A stretch of 64,000 nt of DNA from Calidifontibacillus erzurumensis (GCF_013303125.1 NZ_JABTTE010000005.1:1-64000), one strand, 5' to 3'. Numbered from the stretch's first letter, positions 20,861 to 31,156 are shown. Notes: generated from the sequence alone by a model not told the origin. Made by a program: numbers and translations.

Positions 20861-21199
20861 ATGATGGAACAAGAACGCTTTATGGCAACAATGATCAACT
20901 GTTATTTTATTGCCCTCGGTATTTTATTGGGCGGCTCTTTAATCGGAGGGATTGCTGCTTTTCTGATTGGGGAACCTCCACTTACAATGATAGGAAGAAT
21001 TGCAAAAAGCTTAAAAATATGGGCAATTGTTGCGGCTATTGGCGGAACTTTTGATGCCATTACGAACTTCCAGCGCGGTTTATTTGATGGGGTGCCCCTT
21101 GATATTTTTAAGCAAGTCCTTTTAATTGTTTCTGCCATGGGTGGAACGCAAACTGCTTCAAAAATAATTAGCTGGCTCATACAGGAGAATGTTTCGTAA
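20861..21199 (+). CDS. ytrH: Sporulation membrane protein YtrH
   Basis: Small hydrophobic protein of 112 residues needed for efficient sporulation in B. subtilis, where it is made in the mother cell. Three hydrophobic segments are visible (about 9-33, 50-68 and 80-105), with glycine-rich turns. The ATG at 20861 is preferred, with GGGAG just upstream; the adjacent ATG at 20864 is equally possible. An in-frame reading from 20792 adds 23 residues unlike the family and is rejected. The stop overlaps the ytrI start by one base (TAATG), so the pair is coupled. Confidence 0.87.
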   Translation: MMEQERFMATMINCYFIALGILLGGSLIGGIAAFLIGEPPLTMIGRIAKSLKIWAIVAAIGGTFDAITNFQRGLFDGVPLDIFKQVLLIVSAMGGTQTASKIISWLIQENVS

Positions 21200-21699
21200 T
21201 GAGAATCCCGCCTTTTTATCTAAAACAATCTTGGCAACGATTGTTGGCCGGATTTTTTATAGGATTCCTCGCCGGCTTCCTTGTTTTTTTATTTATGTAT
21301 GGCCATGTGCAAGACAAACAAGTCCAATTAATTATGGAACAGCAAGCAAAAATTAAACAATTGGAAAGAGAGAAAGAGATTTGGCAAAAAGATTATGAAA
21401 AGTTAAATGAAGAAAACAAAAAGAAATTAATTATTGAAGAAATTAATATTTATTTTACAAATGAAAAGAAATTGATGCTCAATGAATTTACAAAATTCAA
21501 CTTGCAGCAAGCGATTAAAGAAGATATTAATACGATCATCAAAAAAGATATTGAAACGGTCGCTGAAAATGTAAAATTACTTATCAACACGATTGAAAAT
21601 AAGACGATCACACTAGAAGAACAAAATTATCGTCTAAAAGTAGAGCAGCTCCATTTATTTACAAGACTTGATCTCTATTTAAAAATTGAGATTCAGTAA
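21199..21699 (+). CDS. ytrI: Sporulation membrane protein YtrI
   Basis: Sporulation protein of 166 residues. A basic N-terminus is followed by one membrane segment (about 13-36) and then a long charged region with heptad-like spacing, predicted coiled coil, from about 38 to 155. It likely sits in the same membrane as YtrH and projects to one side. The gene begins at the last base of the ytrH stop, giving tight coupling. The molecular role is unknown even in B. subtilis; the assignment rests on gene order, size and topology. Confidence 0.83.
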   Translation: MRIPPFYLKQSWQRLLAGFFIGFLAGFLVFLFMYGHVQDKQVQLIMEQQAKIKQLEREKEIWQKDYEKLNEENKKKLIIEEINIYFTNEKKLMLNEFTKFNLQQAIKEDINTIIKKDIETVAENVKLLINTIENKTITLEEQNYRLKVEQLHLFTRLDLYLKIEIQ

Positions 21700-21700
21700 T

Positions 21701-21739
21701 AGGGGACGGTTCCTTTTTTACTACTAAAGAACCGTCCAT
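21701..21739. repeat. Hairpin resembling a Bacillus REP-type repeat, between ytrI and nrnA
   Basis: Stem GGACGGTTC (21704-21712) / GAACCGTCC (21729-21737) preceded by AGG, with a T run in the loop. The GGGGACGGTTC end is like a dispersed palindromic repeat I recall from Firmicutes genomes. It may also act as terminator for the two convergent genes, though no T run follows the stem. Confidence 0.5.
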
Positions 21740-21754
21740 TGCTTCAAATATCAT

Positions 21755-22702
21755 TTATTCCTTCTTAAATTCCAAGCAAGCTTTTTCTAAATCTGCAATG
21801 ATTAAATTTCGATCCTCCCAATTGTATATCGTAGCTCCCGATGCGAGTGGGTGGCCCCCTCCATTGTATTTTTGGGCAATCGTATTTACAATCGGTCCTC
21901 TTGAGCGAAGACGCACACGGATTTCTTTGTCTTCTTCAATAAAGAATACCCATGCTAACACATTTTCAATATTTCCTAATGTTCCAACTAATTGGGAAGC
22001 ATCAGCAACTGTAACGTTAAATTTTTCGAGCATTTCTTTTGTGATCGAAATATGAGCAACCCCTGATGGTGTATGAACAAAGTTTTGCAAAATATATCCT
22101 TGCAAATGAGCGACCTCTAATTTCGTATTATAAAGTCCGTCGTACAATTCTGTCCGATTAAAATTATACTCTAACAAATCAGCGGCATATCTAAATGTTT
22201 TTATATTAGTGCTCGGAAATAAAAATCTTCCTGTATCTCCGACAATGCCGGCATACATTAACCGTGCCGCTTTTTCATTCATTTTTAATCCTTTATCTTT
22301 TCCAGATAAATAAAATTCATAAATTAACTCACTGGTTGAACTGGAAGTTGTATCAACCCATATAAGATCGCCATATTGATCATGGTTTGGATGATGATCA
22401 ATTTTTATGATCTTTTCACCGAGTTTATACCGTTGATCGCTTATTCTTTCTTGATTGGCTGTATCACAAACAATAACTAAAGCTCCTTCATAAGTTTCAT
22501 CAGCTATTATGTCCATTTCATTTAGAAATCGTAAGGAATCATACATTTCTCCAACAACATAAACTTTTTTATCCGGAAAAGATGCTTTTAAAATTTCAGC
22601 TAATCCACCTTGGGAGCCTATTGCATCTGGATCAGGACGTACATGGCGATGAATAATAATCGTATCGTATTGCTTAATGATTTCCAAAATCTCTGCTTTC
22701 AT
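21755..22702 (-). CDS. nrnA: Bifunctional oligoribonuclease / pAp phosphatase NrnA
   Basis: DHH-DHHA1 phosphoesterase that degrades very short RNAs (nanoRNase) and dephosphorylates 3'-phosphoadenosine 5'-phosphate. The 315-residue protein carries the metal motifs HRHVRPDPDAIGSQ (residues 18-31), CDTAN and IDHHPNHD. The C-terminal substrate motif is GGGHPLASGA. The ATG at 22702 is preferred, with GGAGG upstream; an ATG 12 bases earlier contains that site and is less likely. It is convergent with ytrI and divergent from ytpI, matching B. subtilis ytqI. Confidence 0.93.
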   Translation of the reverse strand: MKAEILEIIKQYDTIIIHRHVRPDPDAIGSQGGLAEILKASFPDKKVYVVGEMYDSLRFLNEMDIIADETYEGALVIVCDTANQERISDQRYKLGEKIIKIDHHPNHDQYGDLIWVDTTSSSTSELIYEFYLSGKDKGLKMNEKAARLMYAGIVGDTGRFLFPSTNIKTFRYAADLLEYNFNRTELYDGLYNTKLEVAHLQGYILQNFVHTPSGVAHISITKEMLEKFNVTVADASQLVGTLGNIENVLAWVFFIEEDKEIRVRLRSRGPIVNTIAQKYNGGGHPLASGATIYNWEDRNLIIADLEKACLEFKKE

Positions 22703-22789
22703 ATGATCCTCCATTTATTTAGCTATTTTTTATTATCATTGTTCAACAACAGTCAAATCAATTAAAATTAAACATAGACTTTCTTTTAA

Positions 22790-22798
22790 TGGTACAAT
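22790..22798 (+). promoter_or_regulatory. Possible extended -10 promoter of ytpI
   Basis: TGG-TACAAT fits the extended -10 pattern TGNTATAAT with one mismatch, about 40 bases upstream of ytpI. No clear -35 is visible. Confidence 0.3.
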
Positions 22799-22838
22799 AA
22801 GTTACGTAAAAAGAGAAATATAATATGGAGGAATTTAC

Positions 22839-23150
22839 ATGCCTATCTTTGCCGTACTTTCCGTTCTATGTATCACTGCATATGTTTTTTTCAGGATTAA
22901 ATATTTTCGCATAAAACTACCATATTATCGACAATGGACATCAAGTAAAGCAACAATCGCATTAGGTCTTTTTATGTTTTTCTTCGGACTTGATCAATTA
23001 ATTATTTGGAGAGATAAAGTCGCTATTATCGTAGGCATCGTTTTTGCGGTTGTTGGTTTGGTGTATGCGTACCAAGGATACAGAGCTTTTAAATATTACC
23101 AAGTGAAAGCGATAGAAGAAGCTGAAGAACAATATAAAAATAAAGGCTGA
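22839..23150 (+). CDS. ytpI: YtpI family membrane protein
   Basis: Small membrane protein of 103 residues with three hydrophobic segments (about 2-20, 40-58 and 62-80) and a charged C-terminal helix. Function is unknown. The ATG at 22839 follows GGAGG at good spacing. It is convergent with ytoI and shares a bidirectional terminator whose stem contains its own stop codon. The gene pair ytpI/ytoI is conserved in Bacillus, which supports the name but gives no role. Confidence 0.8.
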   Translation: MPIFAVLSVLCITAYVFFRIKYFRIKLPYYRQWTSSKATIALGLFMFFFGLDQLIIWRDKVAIIVGIVFAVVGLVYAYQGYRAFKYYQVKAIEEAEEQYKNKG

Positions 23151-23170
23151 CAAATATGCCAGCCTTTTTC
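23142..23170. terminator. Bidirectional terminator between ytpI and ytoI
   Basis: Stem AAAGGCTG (23142-23149) / CAGCCTTT (23160-23167), A and T runs on both sides. Confidence 0.8.
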
Positions 23171-23173
23171 TTT

Positions 23174-24496
23174 CTATCGATCAATCAATTGAGCCATCAA
23201 TAAGGCTTTTCCTACATTTTTGCCATCTTGATAAACATCGACATCAACCTTCCCGAACTTTCGTCCCACTTCCAACACTTTTGGATGTATTTCCAACGTC
23301 GTATCGATTTGAACAGGCTTAATAAAATAAATCGTTAAATTTTCAATAACTAAATCGCCTTTTTTATAATTGCGCAAAACACGGCTTCCTGCCTCGGTGA
23401 CAATCGTTGTAAAAACCCCGTAGGAGATAGTGCCGAGATGGTTCGTCATTTGCGGTGTAACTTTAATAAGATAAGAATGTGGAGGGCCATCATTGTTTTC
23501 TGAAAACTGGCTTGTCACAATATCGTCAATTGTATCGCCAACTTGAGGCTGTCTCTGAATCACCTGCAACGCTTTTAACACATCTTGACGGCTGACAATT
23601 CCAAGCAATCGATTATGATCATCAACAACCGGCAAAAGTTCAATTCCTTCCCAAACCATTAGGTGGGCAGAATTGGCTACCGATGTACGGGCATTGACAG
23701 TGATCGGATTTTTCGTCATCACTTTTTCAATTGGCAACTGCCGGTCAACCCCCATAATATCTTTCGAAGTGACCATTCCATACACTTTCATATTTTCATC
23801 TACAACCGGGAAGCGGCTATGCTTTGTTTCTGAATTTAATTCATACCATTTATCAACCAAATCTGTTGTTTTCATAAAAAATGTACGATCAACAGGTGTT
23901 AATATATCGTCAACTACAACAATTTCTTTTTTTATGAGTTGGTCATAAATGGCCCGGTTAATCATTGTGGCTACTGTAAATGTGTCATAGCTTGTTGAGA
24001 TAATCGGCAGCTTTTTCTCATCGGCCAACTGCTTTACTTTTTCTTCAGCATCAAAACCGCCTGTTATTAGAACGGCTGCCCCTGCTTTCAATGCTTCTTC
24101 ATGAGCACGATCGCGGTTGCCCACAATTAATAAATCTCCGGCCCCAACATACCTCAACATCGCCTCTAATTTCATCGCACCAATTACGAACTGATTTAAA
24201 GTTTTATGTAGCCCTTCTTTTCCTCCTAAAACTTGCCCATCAACAATATTTACAATTTCAGCATAGGTTAACTTTTCTATATTTTCCTTTTTCTTTTTTT
24301 CAATCCGAATCGTTCCAACGCGTTCAATAGTACTAACTAATCCTTTATTTTCAGCATCCTTGATCGCTCGGTACGCTGTTCCTTCACTAACATTTAAATC
24401 TTTTGCCACTTGCCGTACGGAAATTTTATGACCAACTGGCAATGATTCTATATGCTGCAAAATTTGTTCATGCTTTGTCGCCAACTCAATCACCAT
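23174..24496 (-). CDS. ytoI: DRTGG-CBS-hotdog regulator-like protein YtoI
   Basis: Multi-domain protein of up to 440 residues. An N-terminal winged helix-turn-helix (about 8-65, with RQVAKDLNVSEGTAYRAIKDAE) is followed by a DRTGG domain (about 75-185). A CBS pair lies at about 195-305, and a C-terminal thioesterase-like hotdog domain at about 320-440. The layout suggests a DNA-binding sensor of an adenosine nucleotide or acyl-CoA ligand, but the ligand is unknown. The start is uncertain: ATG at 24496 is close to its GAAGG site, and a TTG at 24484 giving MATKHEQ aligns better with the family. It resembles the CBS-hotdog regulators of central carbon genes. Confidence 0.85.
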   Translation of the reverse strand: MVIELATKHEQILQHIESLPVGHKISVRQVAKDLNVSEGTAYRAIKDAENKGLVSTIERVGTIRIEKKKKENIEKLTYAEIVNIVDGQVLGGKEGLHKTLNQFVIGAMKLEAMLRYVGAGDLLIVGNRDRAHEEALKAGAAVLITGGFDAEEKVKQLADEKKLPIISTSYDTFTVATMINRAIYDQLIKKEIVVVDDILTPVDRTFFMKTTDLVDKWYELNSETKHSRFPVVDENMKVYGMVTSKDIMGVDRQLPIEKVMTKNPITVNARTSVANSAHLMVWEGIELLPVVDDHNRLLGIVSRQDVLKALQVIQRQPQVGDTIDDIVTSQFSENNDGPPHSYLIKVTPQMTNHLGTISYGVFTTIVTEAGSRVLRNYKKGDLVIENLTIYFIKPVQIDTTLEIHPKVLEVGRKFGKVDVDVYQDGKNVGKALLMAQLIDR

Positions 24497-24628
24497 ACCT
24501 TCAGCGAAATAGATTTGAAATCAATCATTCGCAATATATCTTTTATATTATACCTTGGCGATAGAGTTGACTTCAATGCATTGCCGTGATAAATAGTAGT
24601 AGTTTTGCTAAAATTTTATGAACAATTT

Positions 24629-25318
24629 TTATAGTTCTATAAAATCACCAGGTTTTAATAGTTTTCCATTAATATTTTGTTGTGAAAGTCTGGAAACAAA
24701 TGCCTCTCCATCTTGCTGAATGACTGGGAACGTGTTAAAGTGGATTGGCACGACCGTTTTCGCTTTGACCCATTGAGCGGCAATCAGAGCATCATCTGGT
24801 CCCATTGTAAAGTTATCACCAATTGGTAAAAACGCAACATCAATTTCGTTCAGTTCCCCAATTAATTTCATATCGGAGAATAGCGCTGTATCGCCTGCAT
24901 GATAAATTGTTTTTCCTTCGTTTGTAAATAAAATTCCTGAAGGCATACCGGTGTAAATAATTTCTTTCGTATCATCTTTTATAAATGATGAACCATGAAA
25001 TGCTTGTGTAAACTTAACTTTTCCAAAATCAAATTGATAAGAACCGCCAATATGCATCGGATGTACTTTCAATCCTTGCCAGCCTAAATAAACAGCTAAT
25101 TCATTAGGAGCAACTACAAGAGCATCATTTCGTTTTGCTAGTTGCACTGTATCTCCGACATGATCCCCATGACCATGAGTTAATAGAATTGCATCTACCT
25201 TTAGTTCTTCTGCGTTTAAGTCACTTAATCCATTTCCGGTAATAAACGGATCGATAATGATTCGTTTCCCTTCCGTTTCAATCAAAACAGCAGCATGACC
25301 ATGATAAGAAACTTTCAT
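24629..25318 (-). CDS. ytkL: Metal-dependent hydrolase, UPF0173 (YtkL)
   Basis: Metallo-beta-lactamase-fold hydrolase of 229 residues, cytoplasmic. The metal site is seen in [12 protein letters not shown] (His48, His50, Asp52, His53), with later ligands in [10 protein letters not shown] and [10 protein letters not shown]. The size matches the UPF0173 family, whose substrate is not known. It lies 132 bases upstream of ytoI on the same strand and is divergent from the M24 peptidase gene. B. subtilis has the same ytkL-ytoI order. Confidence 0.88.
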   Translation of the reverse strand: MKVSYHGHAAVLIETEGKRIIIDPFITGNGLSDLNAEELKVDAILLTHGHGDHVGDTVQLAKRNDALVVAPNELAVYLGWQGLKVHPMHIGGSYQFDFGKVKFTQAFHGSSFIKDDTKEIIYTGMPSGILFTNEGKTIYHAGDTALFSDMKLIGELNEIDVAFLPIGDNFTMGPDDALIAAQWVKAKTVVPIHFNTFPVIQQDGEAFVSRLSQQNINGKLLKPGDFIEL

Positions 25319-25517
25319 TTGTATTCGCCCCTTTGCATTATTTTTTCATTCAATTACTCATATACAACAAAAATCTTTAAAATTCCTTTAATTAATCCTT
25401 CATTATTTTAATAAATTTACATCCATCTGTTCAAATTTGGAAAACGCTTGGATTGTGCTTCCATATATTTTAAAATATTTTATCAAATGATTATTTTAGA
25501 AAAAGAGGGGATCTTTA

Positions 25518-26618
25518 ATGGTGCAAAAACGAATTAGTGAACTAGTAAAATGGATGAAACAAAAAGATATAAGTGCCTCGCTTTTAACATCAACAGCCAA
25601 TATTTTTTATATAAGTAATTTTTATACGACACCACATGAACGAGTTGCCGCAATTTTCCTTTTCCAAGAAGAAGAACCATTTTTAATTTGTCCGAAAATG
25701 GAAACTGGTGAAGCTAAAGCAAGCGGTTGGGGTTTCGAGATTATAGGTTATAGTGATACAGATAATCCATGGGAACTGATTCAAAAAGCGTTCCAAAAAA
25801 GAAACTTAAACGTCAATACGTTGGCAATTGAAAAAGAACACCTCAATGTTAGCCGCTGTGAAAATTTACAATCTATTTTTCCAAATGTAAAGTTTGAATC
25901 TTTAGAAGAAATCATGCACGAACTCCGTTTAATCAAAGACGAAAAAGAAGTTAGTTTATTAAGAGAAGCGGCAAAGCTCGCAGATTTAGGTGTAGAAATC
26001 GGTATCAGTGCTATTAAAGAAGGGAGAACAGAATTAGAAATCGTAGCAAAAATTGAATATGAGTTGAAAAAGAAAGGCGTTAAAGATATGGCTTTTTCAA
26101 CAATGGTCTTGACTGGCAAAAAAACAGCATCCCCTCACGGTTCACCAGGCCTTCAAGACATCCGAAAAGGAGACCTTGTCTTATTTGATCTTGGTGTCGT
26201 TTTAGATGGCTATTGTTCTGATATAACCCGCACTGTTGCCTATTACTCTATTAATGAAAAACAGAAAGAAATTTATGATACTGTCTTAAAAGCTCAATTA
26301 GCCGCCCTAAAGGAATGCAAACCGGGAATTGAAATCGGAAAAATTGATCAGGTCGCTCGAGATATTATTACTAAAGCAGGTTATGGGGAATATTTCACCC
26401 ATCGAATTGGACATGGTCTTGGTATTGATGTCCATGAATACCCTTCCATGCATGCAGCAAACAAAAATCTATTAAAAGAAGGGATGGCATTTACAATCGA
26501 ACCAGGAATTTATGTTGCTGACGTTGGAGGCGTTCGTATTGAAGATGATATTATTATTTCAGCTGACGGAGCAGAAGTGTTAACGAATTTCCCGAAAGAC
26601 CTGCAAATTATTAAGTAA
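25518..26618 (+). CDS. M24B family Xaa-Pro peptidase
   Basis: Cytoplasmic metallopeptidase that removes residues next to proline. The 366-residue protein has a creatinase-type N-terminal domain (about 1-130) and a pita-bread catalytic domain. Metal ligands are seen in VLFDLGVVLDGYCSDITRT (two Asp), HRIGHGLGIDVHEYP (His), AFTIEPGIYV (Glu) and VRIEDDI (Glu). It may act as dipeptidase (PepQ type) or aminopeptidase; the sequence does not settle which. The ATG follows an AGAGGGGA site. It stands alone on the plus strand between ytkL and ald. Confidence 0.88.
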   Translation: MVQKRISELVKWMKQKDISASLLTSTANIFYISNFYTTPHERVAAIFLFQEEEPFLICPKMETGEAKASGWGFEIIGYSDTDNPWELIQKAFQKRNLNVNTLAIEKEHLNVSRCENLQSIFPNVKFESLEEIMHELRLIKDEKEVSLLREAAKLADLGVEIGISAIKEGRTELEIVAKIEYELKKKGVKDMAFSTMVLTGKKTASPHGSPGLQDIRKGDLVLFDLGVVLDGYCSDITRTVAYYSINEKQKEIYDTVLKAQLAALKECKPGIEIGKIDQVARDIITKAGYGEYFTHRIGHGLGIDVHEYPSMHAANKNLLKEGMAFTIEPGIYVADVGGVRIEDDIIISADGAEVLTNFPKDLQIIK

Positions 26619-26636
26619 ATCGTTAAGAAATGAAAT

Positions 26637-26681
26637 AAAGAAAGTGAAGAAAAGACATTCAATTTTCTCCACTTTCTTTCT
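26637..26681. terminator. Bidirectional terminator between the peptidase gene and ald
   Basis: Long stem AAAGAAAGTG-AGAAAA / TTTTCT-CACTTTCTTT (26637-26679) with a 9-base loop. Confidence 0.75.
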
Positions 26682-26728
26682 CCATATTCCACAATTAAGC
26701 AGCTATTTCTTAAAAGTTTCGTACTTAT

Positions 26729-27847
26729 TTACTTCTTCAATAACTCTAATGGGTCACAATATTCTAAGCCGTGTGCTTCAGCAACAGCTTTGTATGTGAC
26801 ATACCCATTCAACGTATTCAACCCTTTTAATAAGGCTGTATTTTCTAAGCAAGCGTTTTCAAAACCTTTATTAGCAATTTGTAATGCATAAGGTACAGTT
26901 ACATTTGTTAAAGCAATGGTTGCTGTATGTGGCACTGCCCCTGGAATATTAGCCACTGCATAATGGACAACACCGTATTTTTCATAGGTAGGATTTGAGT
27001 GAGTTGTAGCATGATCGATCGTTTCTACAATACCGCCTTGGTCTACGGCAACATCAACAATAACCGAACCTTTTGGCATCGACTTAACCATTTCTTCCGT
27101 GACAAGCCGCGGTGCACGGGCTCCCGGAATGAGTACAGCTCCAATGAGTAAATCAGTCTCTTTAAGTGTTTCAGCAATATTATAAGGATTTGAAATTAAA
27201 GTTTTGATTTGATTGCCAAAAATATCATCTAATTGACGCAAACGTTCCGGACTGATATCAATAATCGTCACATCAGCGCCTAAACCAATGGCAATTTTAG
27301 CAGCATTTGTTCCAACAACTCCGCCGCCAATAATCGTCACTTTTCCTCTTTTCACACCTGGGACGCCCGATAGTAATATCCCTTTTCCCCCTTTAGGCTT
27401 TTCCAAATACTGCGCCCCAATTTGTGCAGCCATACGTCCGGCAACTTCACTCATCGGAGTAAGGAGTGGCAGCGAGCGATTTGGGAGTTCAACTGTTTCA
27501 TAAGCGATCGAAACAACTTTTTGTTTTATTAATTCTTTCGTTAATTCAGCTTCTGCTGCAAGATGCAAATAGGTAAATAAAACTAAACCTTCACGAAAAT
27601 AGCGATATTCTGATTCAATCGGTTCTTTTACTTTCATGACCATTTCCATTGACCATGCTTCTTCAGCAGTTTTTACAATCTTTGCACCTGCATTCATATA
27701 CTCTTCATCTGAAAATCCAGAACCTAAACCTGCTCCACTTTGAACATAAACTTCGTGTCCAGAATTCACTAAATGAACAACGCCTGCAGGAGTCATTGCC
27801 ACACGATTTTCATTGTTCTTGATTTCTGTTGGTACACCTATTCGCAT
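26729..27847 (-). CDS. ald: Alanine dehydrogenase
   Basis: NAD-dependent interconversion of L-alanine with pyruvate and ammonia; in Bacillus it supports growth on alanine and normal sporulation. The 372-residue length is typical. It opens with [20 protein letters not shown], including the substrate Arg of the family. Lys and His of the active site are in VMKVKEP and FTYLHLAAE, and the NAD loop is [13 protein letters not shown]. The promoter region is the 231-base gap to the divergent stress-protein gene. No pathway partner lies next to it. Confidence 0.95.
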   Translation of the reverse strand: MRIGVPTEIKNNENRVAMTPAGVVHLVNSGHEVYVQSGAGLGSGFSDEEYMNAGAKIVKTAEEAWSMEMVMKVKEPIESEYRYFREGLVLFTYLHLAAEAELTKELIKQKVVSIAYETVELPNRSLPLLTPMSEVAGRMAAQIGAQYLEKPKGGKGILLSGVPGVKRGKVTIIGGGVVGTNAAKIAIGLGADVTIIDISPERLRQLDDIFGNQIKTLISNPYNIAETLKETDLLIGAVLIPGARAPRLVTEEMVKSMPKGSVIVDVAVDQGGIVETIDHATTHSNPTYEKYGVVHYAVANIPGAVPHTATIALTNVTVPYALQIANKGFENACLENTALLKGLNTLNGYVTYKAVAEAHGLEYCDPLELLKK

Positions 27848-28026
27848 TGATATTCCTCCCAGCTATTCTATTAAGTCAATATCACAACTATTTTAACATA
27901 TTATTCAAACTGATGAGAAAAAATTTTCATGAATTACCATTATATTCATAAATCTTATTTATCCACCATTTCTTAACCAATTTGTCAATTTATTTTCAAT
28001 TTTTGAACAAATTAAATTGAATTGTA

Positions 28027-28035
28027 TGGTATAAT
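28027..28035 (+). promoter_or_regulatory. Extended -10 promoter of the universal stress protein gene
   Basis: TGG-TATAAT, a perfect extended -10, about 45 bases upstream of the start codon. No good -35 is seen. Confidence 0.5.
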
Positions 28036-28078
28036 AAATTTATAAATTACCTTACATTGCCAATGAGGGGGAATTATC

Positions 28079-28534
28079 ATGAGTTTTTCCTATAAAAATA
28101 TTTTAGTGGCAATTGATGGCTCTAAAGAATCAGAAAGAGCATTTAAAAAAGCGGTTTCAATTGCAAAAGCCAACAATGCAAAATTGATGATTACCCATGT
28201 AATTGACACAAGATCATTTGCAACTGTTGAAGCATATGACCGCACCCTCGCTGAACGTGCAGAAGAATTTGCCACAGATTTGCTTGAATCTCATAAAAAA
28301 GAAGCAGAAAAAGAAGGCGTCCAAAACGTCGAAACAATTGTAGAATACGGCTCACCGAAAGTAAGGATTGCAAAAGAAATTGCTCCAAAACATAATGCTG
28401 ATCTAATCGTATGCGGAGCAACTGGATTAAATGCAGTTGAACGCTTCTTCATTGGTAGTGTTTCAGAACATATAACCCGGTATGCAAAATGCGATGTTTT
28501 AGTCGTGCGCATTGAGGGAGATGTCGAGGAATAA
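28079..28534 (+). CDS. Universal stress protein (UspA family)
   Basis: Single-domain Usp protein of 151 residues, cytoplasmic, probably ATP-binding. The nucleotide motif is complete: GATGLNAVERFFIGSVSEHI fits G-2x-G-9x-G-S. It opens with the usual NILVAIDGSKESERA beta-strand. GAGGGGG lies upstream at good spacing. The specific stress or partner is not evident. The 3' end shares a terminator with argH, convergent. Confidence 0.9.
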   Translation: MSFSYKNILVAIDGSKESERAFKKAVSIAKANNAKLMITHVIDTRSFATVEAYDRTLAERAEEFATDLLESHKKEAEKEGVQNVETIVEYGSPKVRIAKEIAPKHNADLIVCGATGLNAVERFFIGSVSEHITRYAKCDVLVVRIEGDVEE

Positions 28535-28557
28535 AGATTCATAGTAAACCTTCATAG

Positions 28558-28597
28558 AAAAAAAAGCGTTGGAACTATTCATCCAACGCTTTTTTTG
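28558..28597. terminator. Bidirectional terminator overlapping the end of argH
   Basis: Stem AAAAAGCGTTGGA (28561-28573) / TCCAACGCTTTTTT (from 28582). The right arm codes the last residues of argH and the argH stop (28575-28577) lies in the loop. Confidence 0.85.
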
Positions 28598-29951
28598 CTT
28601 TCTCTAATGCCAATTTAACTTGTTCGAACCCCGTACCACCTAAGCTGTTCCGTCTAGAAACTACCGTTTTGGGTTGTAAAACTTCATAAATATCTTCTTC
28701 AAACAACGGGGACGCTTCTTTATACTCATCGATCGTTAAATCTAACAAAAATACACCTTTTTGAATACAATATAAAACTAATTTTCCAACAACCTCATGA
28801 GCCTCGCGGAATGGCATGCCTTTTGTTGCCAAGTAATCTGCCAATTCCGTTGCATTTGAAAAATCAGCTTTTACCGTTTGCTCTAACACATCTGTCTTAA
28901 TTGTTAATGTCTCAATCATGCCCGCAAAAATTTGCAATGACCCTTTAACTGTCTTAACCGCATCGAACATTCCTTCTTTATCTTCTTGGAAATCTTTATT
29001 ATAGGCTAACGGTGTTCCTTTCATGACGGTTAATAAACCAAATAGAGCCCCGTAAACCCGCCCGGTTTTTCCGCGGATTAATTCTGCCATGTCAGGGTTC
29101 TTCTTTTGCGGCATGATGCTTGAACCTGTCGCAAATGTATCATCAATTTCAATAAAATTGAATTCTGAACTAGACCATAAAATTAATTCTTCGCAAAAAC
29201 GGGACAAGTGCATCATCAAAATCGATGCGTTGCTTAAAAACTCTATAATATAATCCCTGTCGCTAACAGCATCTAAACTATTTTGATAAACCCCATCAAA
29301 TCCTAATAGTTTCGCAGTATATTCGCGATCTATTGGAAAGGTTGTCCCAGCTAACGCACCAGCGCCAAGCGGAGAAATATTGATTCTTTTATACGCCTCT
29401 TGCATACGTTGATAATCACGCTCTAACATCCAAAAATACGCTAAAAAGTGATGAGCTAGCGACACCGGCTGGGCTCTTTGCAAATGTGTGTATCCTGGAA
29501 TAATTGTTTCAATATGTTGTTCCGCTTGTTTTACGAGCGCTTTTTGTAAAGCCCGAATCGATTCTAAAATTTCATGAACTTGATTTCTTAAATACAAGTG
29601 CACATCAGTAGCAACTTGATCATTACGGCTGCGGCCAGTATGAAGCTTGCCTCCTACTGGGCCTATTAAATCAATGAGCTGTTTTTCGATATTTAGATGA
29701 ATATCTTCATAACGAACAGAATATTCTAATTCGCCGTTTTTTGCTTTTTCTAATAAAGTTTGTAAGCCAGCCTTAATTTGCTCAACTTCGTCATTCTTTA
29801 AAATCCCGCATTTACCAAGCATTGTTACATGGGCGAGACTTCCTTGGATATCTTCTTCGACGAGCTGTTTATCAAAGTGGATCGATGCTCCAAACTCATC
29901 GACCCACTCTTCGGCTGTTTTTTGGAAACGTCCACCCCAGAGCTTTTTCAC
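28575..29951 (-). CDS. argH: Argininosuccinate lyase
   Basis: Last step of arginine synthesis: splits argininosuccinate into arginine and fumarate. The 458-residue product has the fumarase/aspartase superfamily signature [24 protein letters not shown] near residue 110 and the [13 protein letters not shown] segment. A GTG start at 29951 is chosen: it overlaps the argG stop (GTGTGA context), has GAAGGTG upstream and yields the family opening [10 protein letters not shown] longer in-frame reading to 30008 would lie inside argG and is rejected. It is transcribed with argG as a coupled operon. Confidence 0.95.
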   Translation of the reverse strand: MKKLWGGRFQKTAEEWVDEFGASIHFDKQLVEEDIQGSLAHVTMLGKCGILKNDEVEQIKAGLQTLLEKAKNGELEYSVRYEDIHLNIEKQLIDLIGPVGGKLHTGRSRNDQVATDVHLYLRNQVHEILESIRALQKALVKQAEQHIETIIPGYTHLQRAQPVSLAHHFLAYFWMLERDYQRMQEAYKRINISPLGAGALAGTTFPIDREYTAKLLGFDGVYQNSLDAVSDRDYIIEFLSNASILMMHLSRFCEELILWSSSEFNFIEIDDTFATGSSIMPQKKNPDMAELIRGKTGRVYGALFGLLTVMKGTPLAYNKDFQEDKEGMFDAVKTVKGSLQIFAGMIETLTIKTDVLEQTVKADFSNATELADYLATKGMPFREAHEVVGKLVLYCIQKGVFLLDLTIDEYKEASPLFEEDIYEVLQPKTVVSRRNSLGGTGFEQVKLALEKAKKALDE

Positions 29952-31156
29952 ACATTCACCTTCTTCTTGCCGTTTACCATGCTGTGTACTTGTGTTGGAA
30001 GACCCCATAATTTCGTAAAGCCGATCGCTGCTGTATGATCAAATGTATCTTCCGTTGTGTAAGTAGCAAGTTTTTCATTGTATAAAGAGTAGTCTGATTT
30101 ACGTCCATCTACAATGGCATTGCCTTTAAATAATTTTACGCGAACAACGCCTGTAACTGTTTTTTGCGTTTCAGTTAAAAATGCTTTTAATGCGTCAGTT
30201 AAAGGTGAAAACCATAAACCATTATAAATAACTTCTTCTAATTTCATTTCTATAATTGGTTTGAAATGAGCAACTTCGCGAGTAAGTGTTAAATCTTCTA
30301 GTTCTTTATGAGCCTTAATTAAAGTTACTGCAGCAGGTGCTTCATAAACTTCACGAGATTTGATTCCCACTAAGCGGTTTTCAACATGGTCAATTCGTCC
30401 AACTCCGTGTTTTCCTGCCAATTTATTTAATGTAAGGATTAACTCATCTAATGGATAATATTTGCCATTAAGTGCAACTGGCTTCCCTTGAACGAATTCA
30501 ATTTCAACATATTCCGGTGTATCCGGTGCATTTTCAATTGAATTTGTCAATTCATAAGCATCTTCCGGCGGAGCAGCCCAAGGATCTTCCAAAATACCGC
30601 ATTCATTCGCACGTCCCCAAAGATTTTGGTCGATTGAATAAGGGCTGTCTAAATTGATTGGAATAGGAATACCATGTTTTTTAGCATATTCAATTTCTTC
30701 TTCACGAGACCAGCTCCACTCACGAACTGGTGCGATCACTTCTAATTCTGGATTTAATGCTGCAAATGATACTTCAAAACGAACTTGGTCATTACCTTTT
30801 CCAGTACAACCATGAGCTACCGCTTGAGCACCTTCTTGTTCAGCAATTTCCACAAGTTTTTTCGCAATTAACGGACGGGATAGAGCTGATACTAAAGGAT
30901 ACTTATTTTCATACATCGTATTTGCATAAAGAGCAGGAAGAACATATTGTTCCGCAAATTCATTTTTTGCATCAATAACGATTGATTTAATTGCACCAAC
31001 TTTTAAGGCTTTTTCTTTAATAAAATCTAAATCTTTTCCCTCACCGACATCGAGGCAAACCGCAATTACATCATATCCTCTTTCAGCAATCCATTTGATT
31101 GCTACAGATGTATCTAAACCTCCAGAATAAGCAAGAACACATTTTTTGTTAGCCAC
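29948..31156 (-). CDS. argG: Argininosuccinate synthase
   Basis: Joins citrulline and aspartate with ATP to form argininosuccinate. The 402-residue protein has the PP-loop [11 protein letters not shown] near the N-terminus, the citrulline/aspartate motifs [13 protein letters not shown] and a C-terminal multimer tail ending in lysines. It is the first gene of argGH. Two sequences upstream resemble ARG boxes, consistent with repression by the arginine repressor AhrC/ArgR, whose gene is not in this window. Confidence 0.97.
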   Translation of the reverse strand: MANKKCVLAYSGGLDTSVAIKWIAERGYDVIAVCLDVGEGKDLDFIKEKALKVGAIKSIVIDAKNEFAEQYVLPALYANTMYENKYPLVSALSRPLIAKKLVEIAEQEGAQAVAHGCTGKGNDQVRFEVSFAALNPELEVIAPVREWSWSREEEIEYAKKHGIPIPINLDSPYSIDQNLWGRANECGILEDPWAAPPEDAYELTNSIENAPDTPEYVEIEFVQGKPVALNGKYYPLDELILTLNKLAGKHGVGRIDHVENRLVGIKSREVYEAPAAVTLIKAHKELEDLTLTREVAHFKPIIEMKLEEVIYNGLWFSPLTDALKAFLTETQKTVTGVVRVKLFKGNAIVDGRKSDYSLYNEKLATYTTEDTFDHTAAIGFTKLWGLPTQVHSMVNGKKKVNV

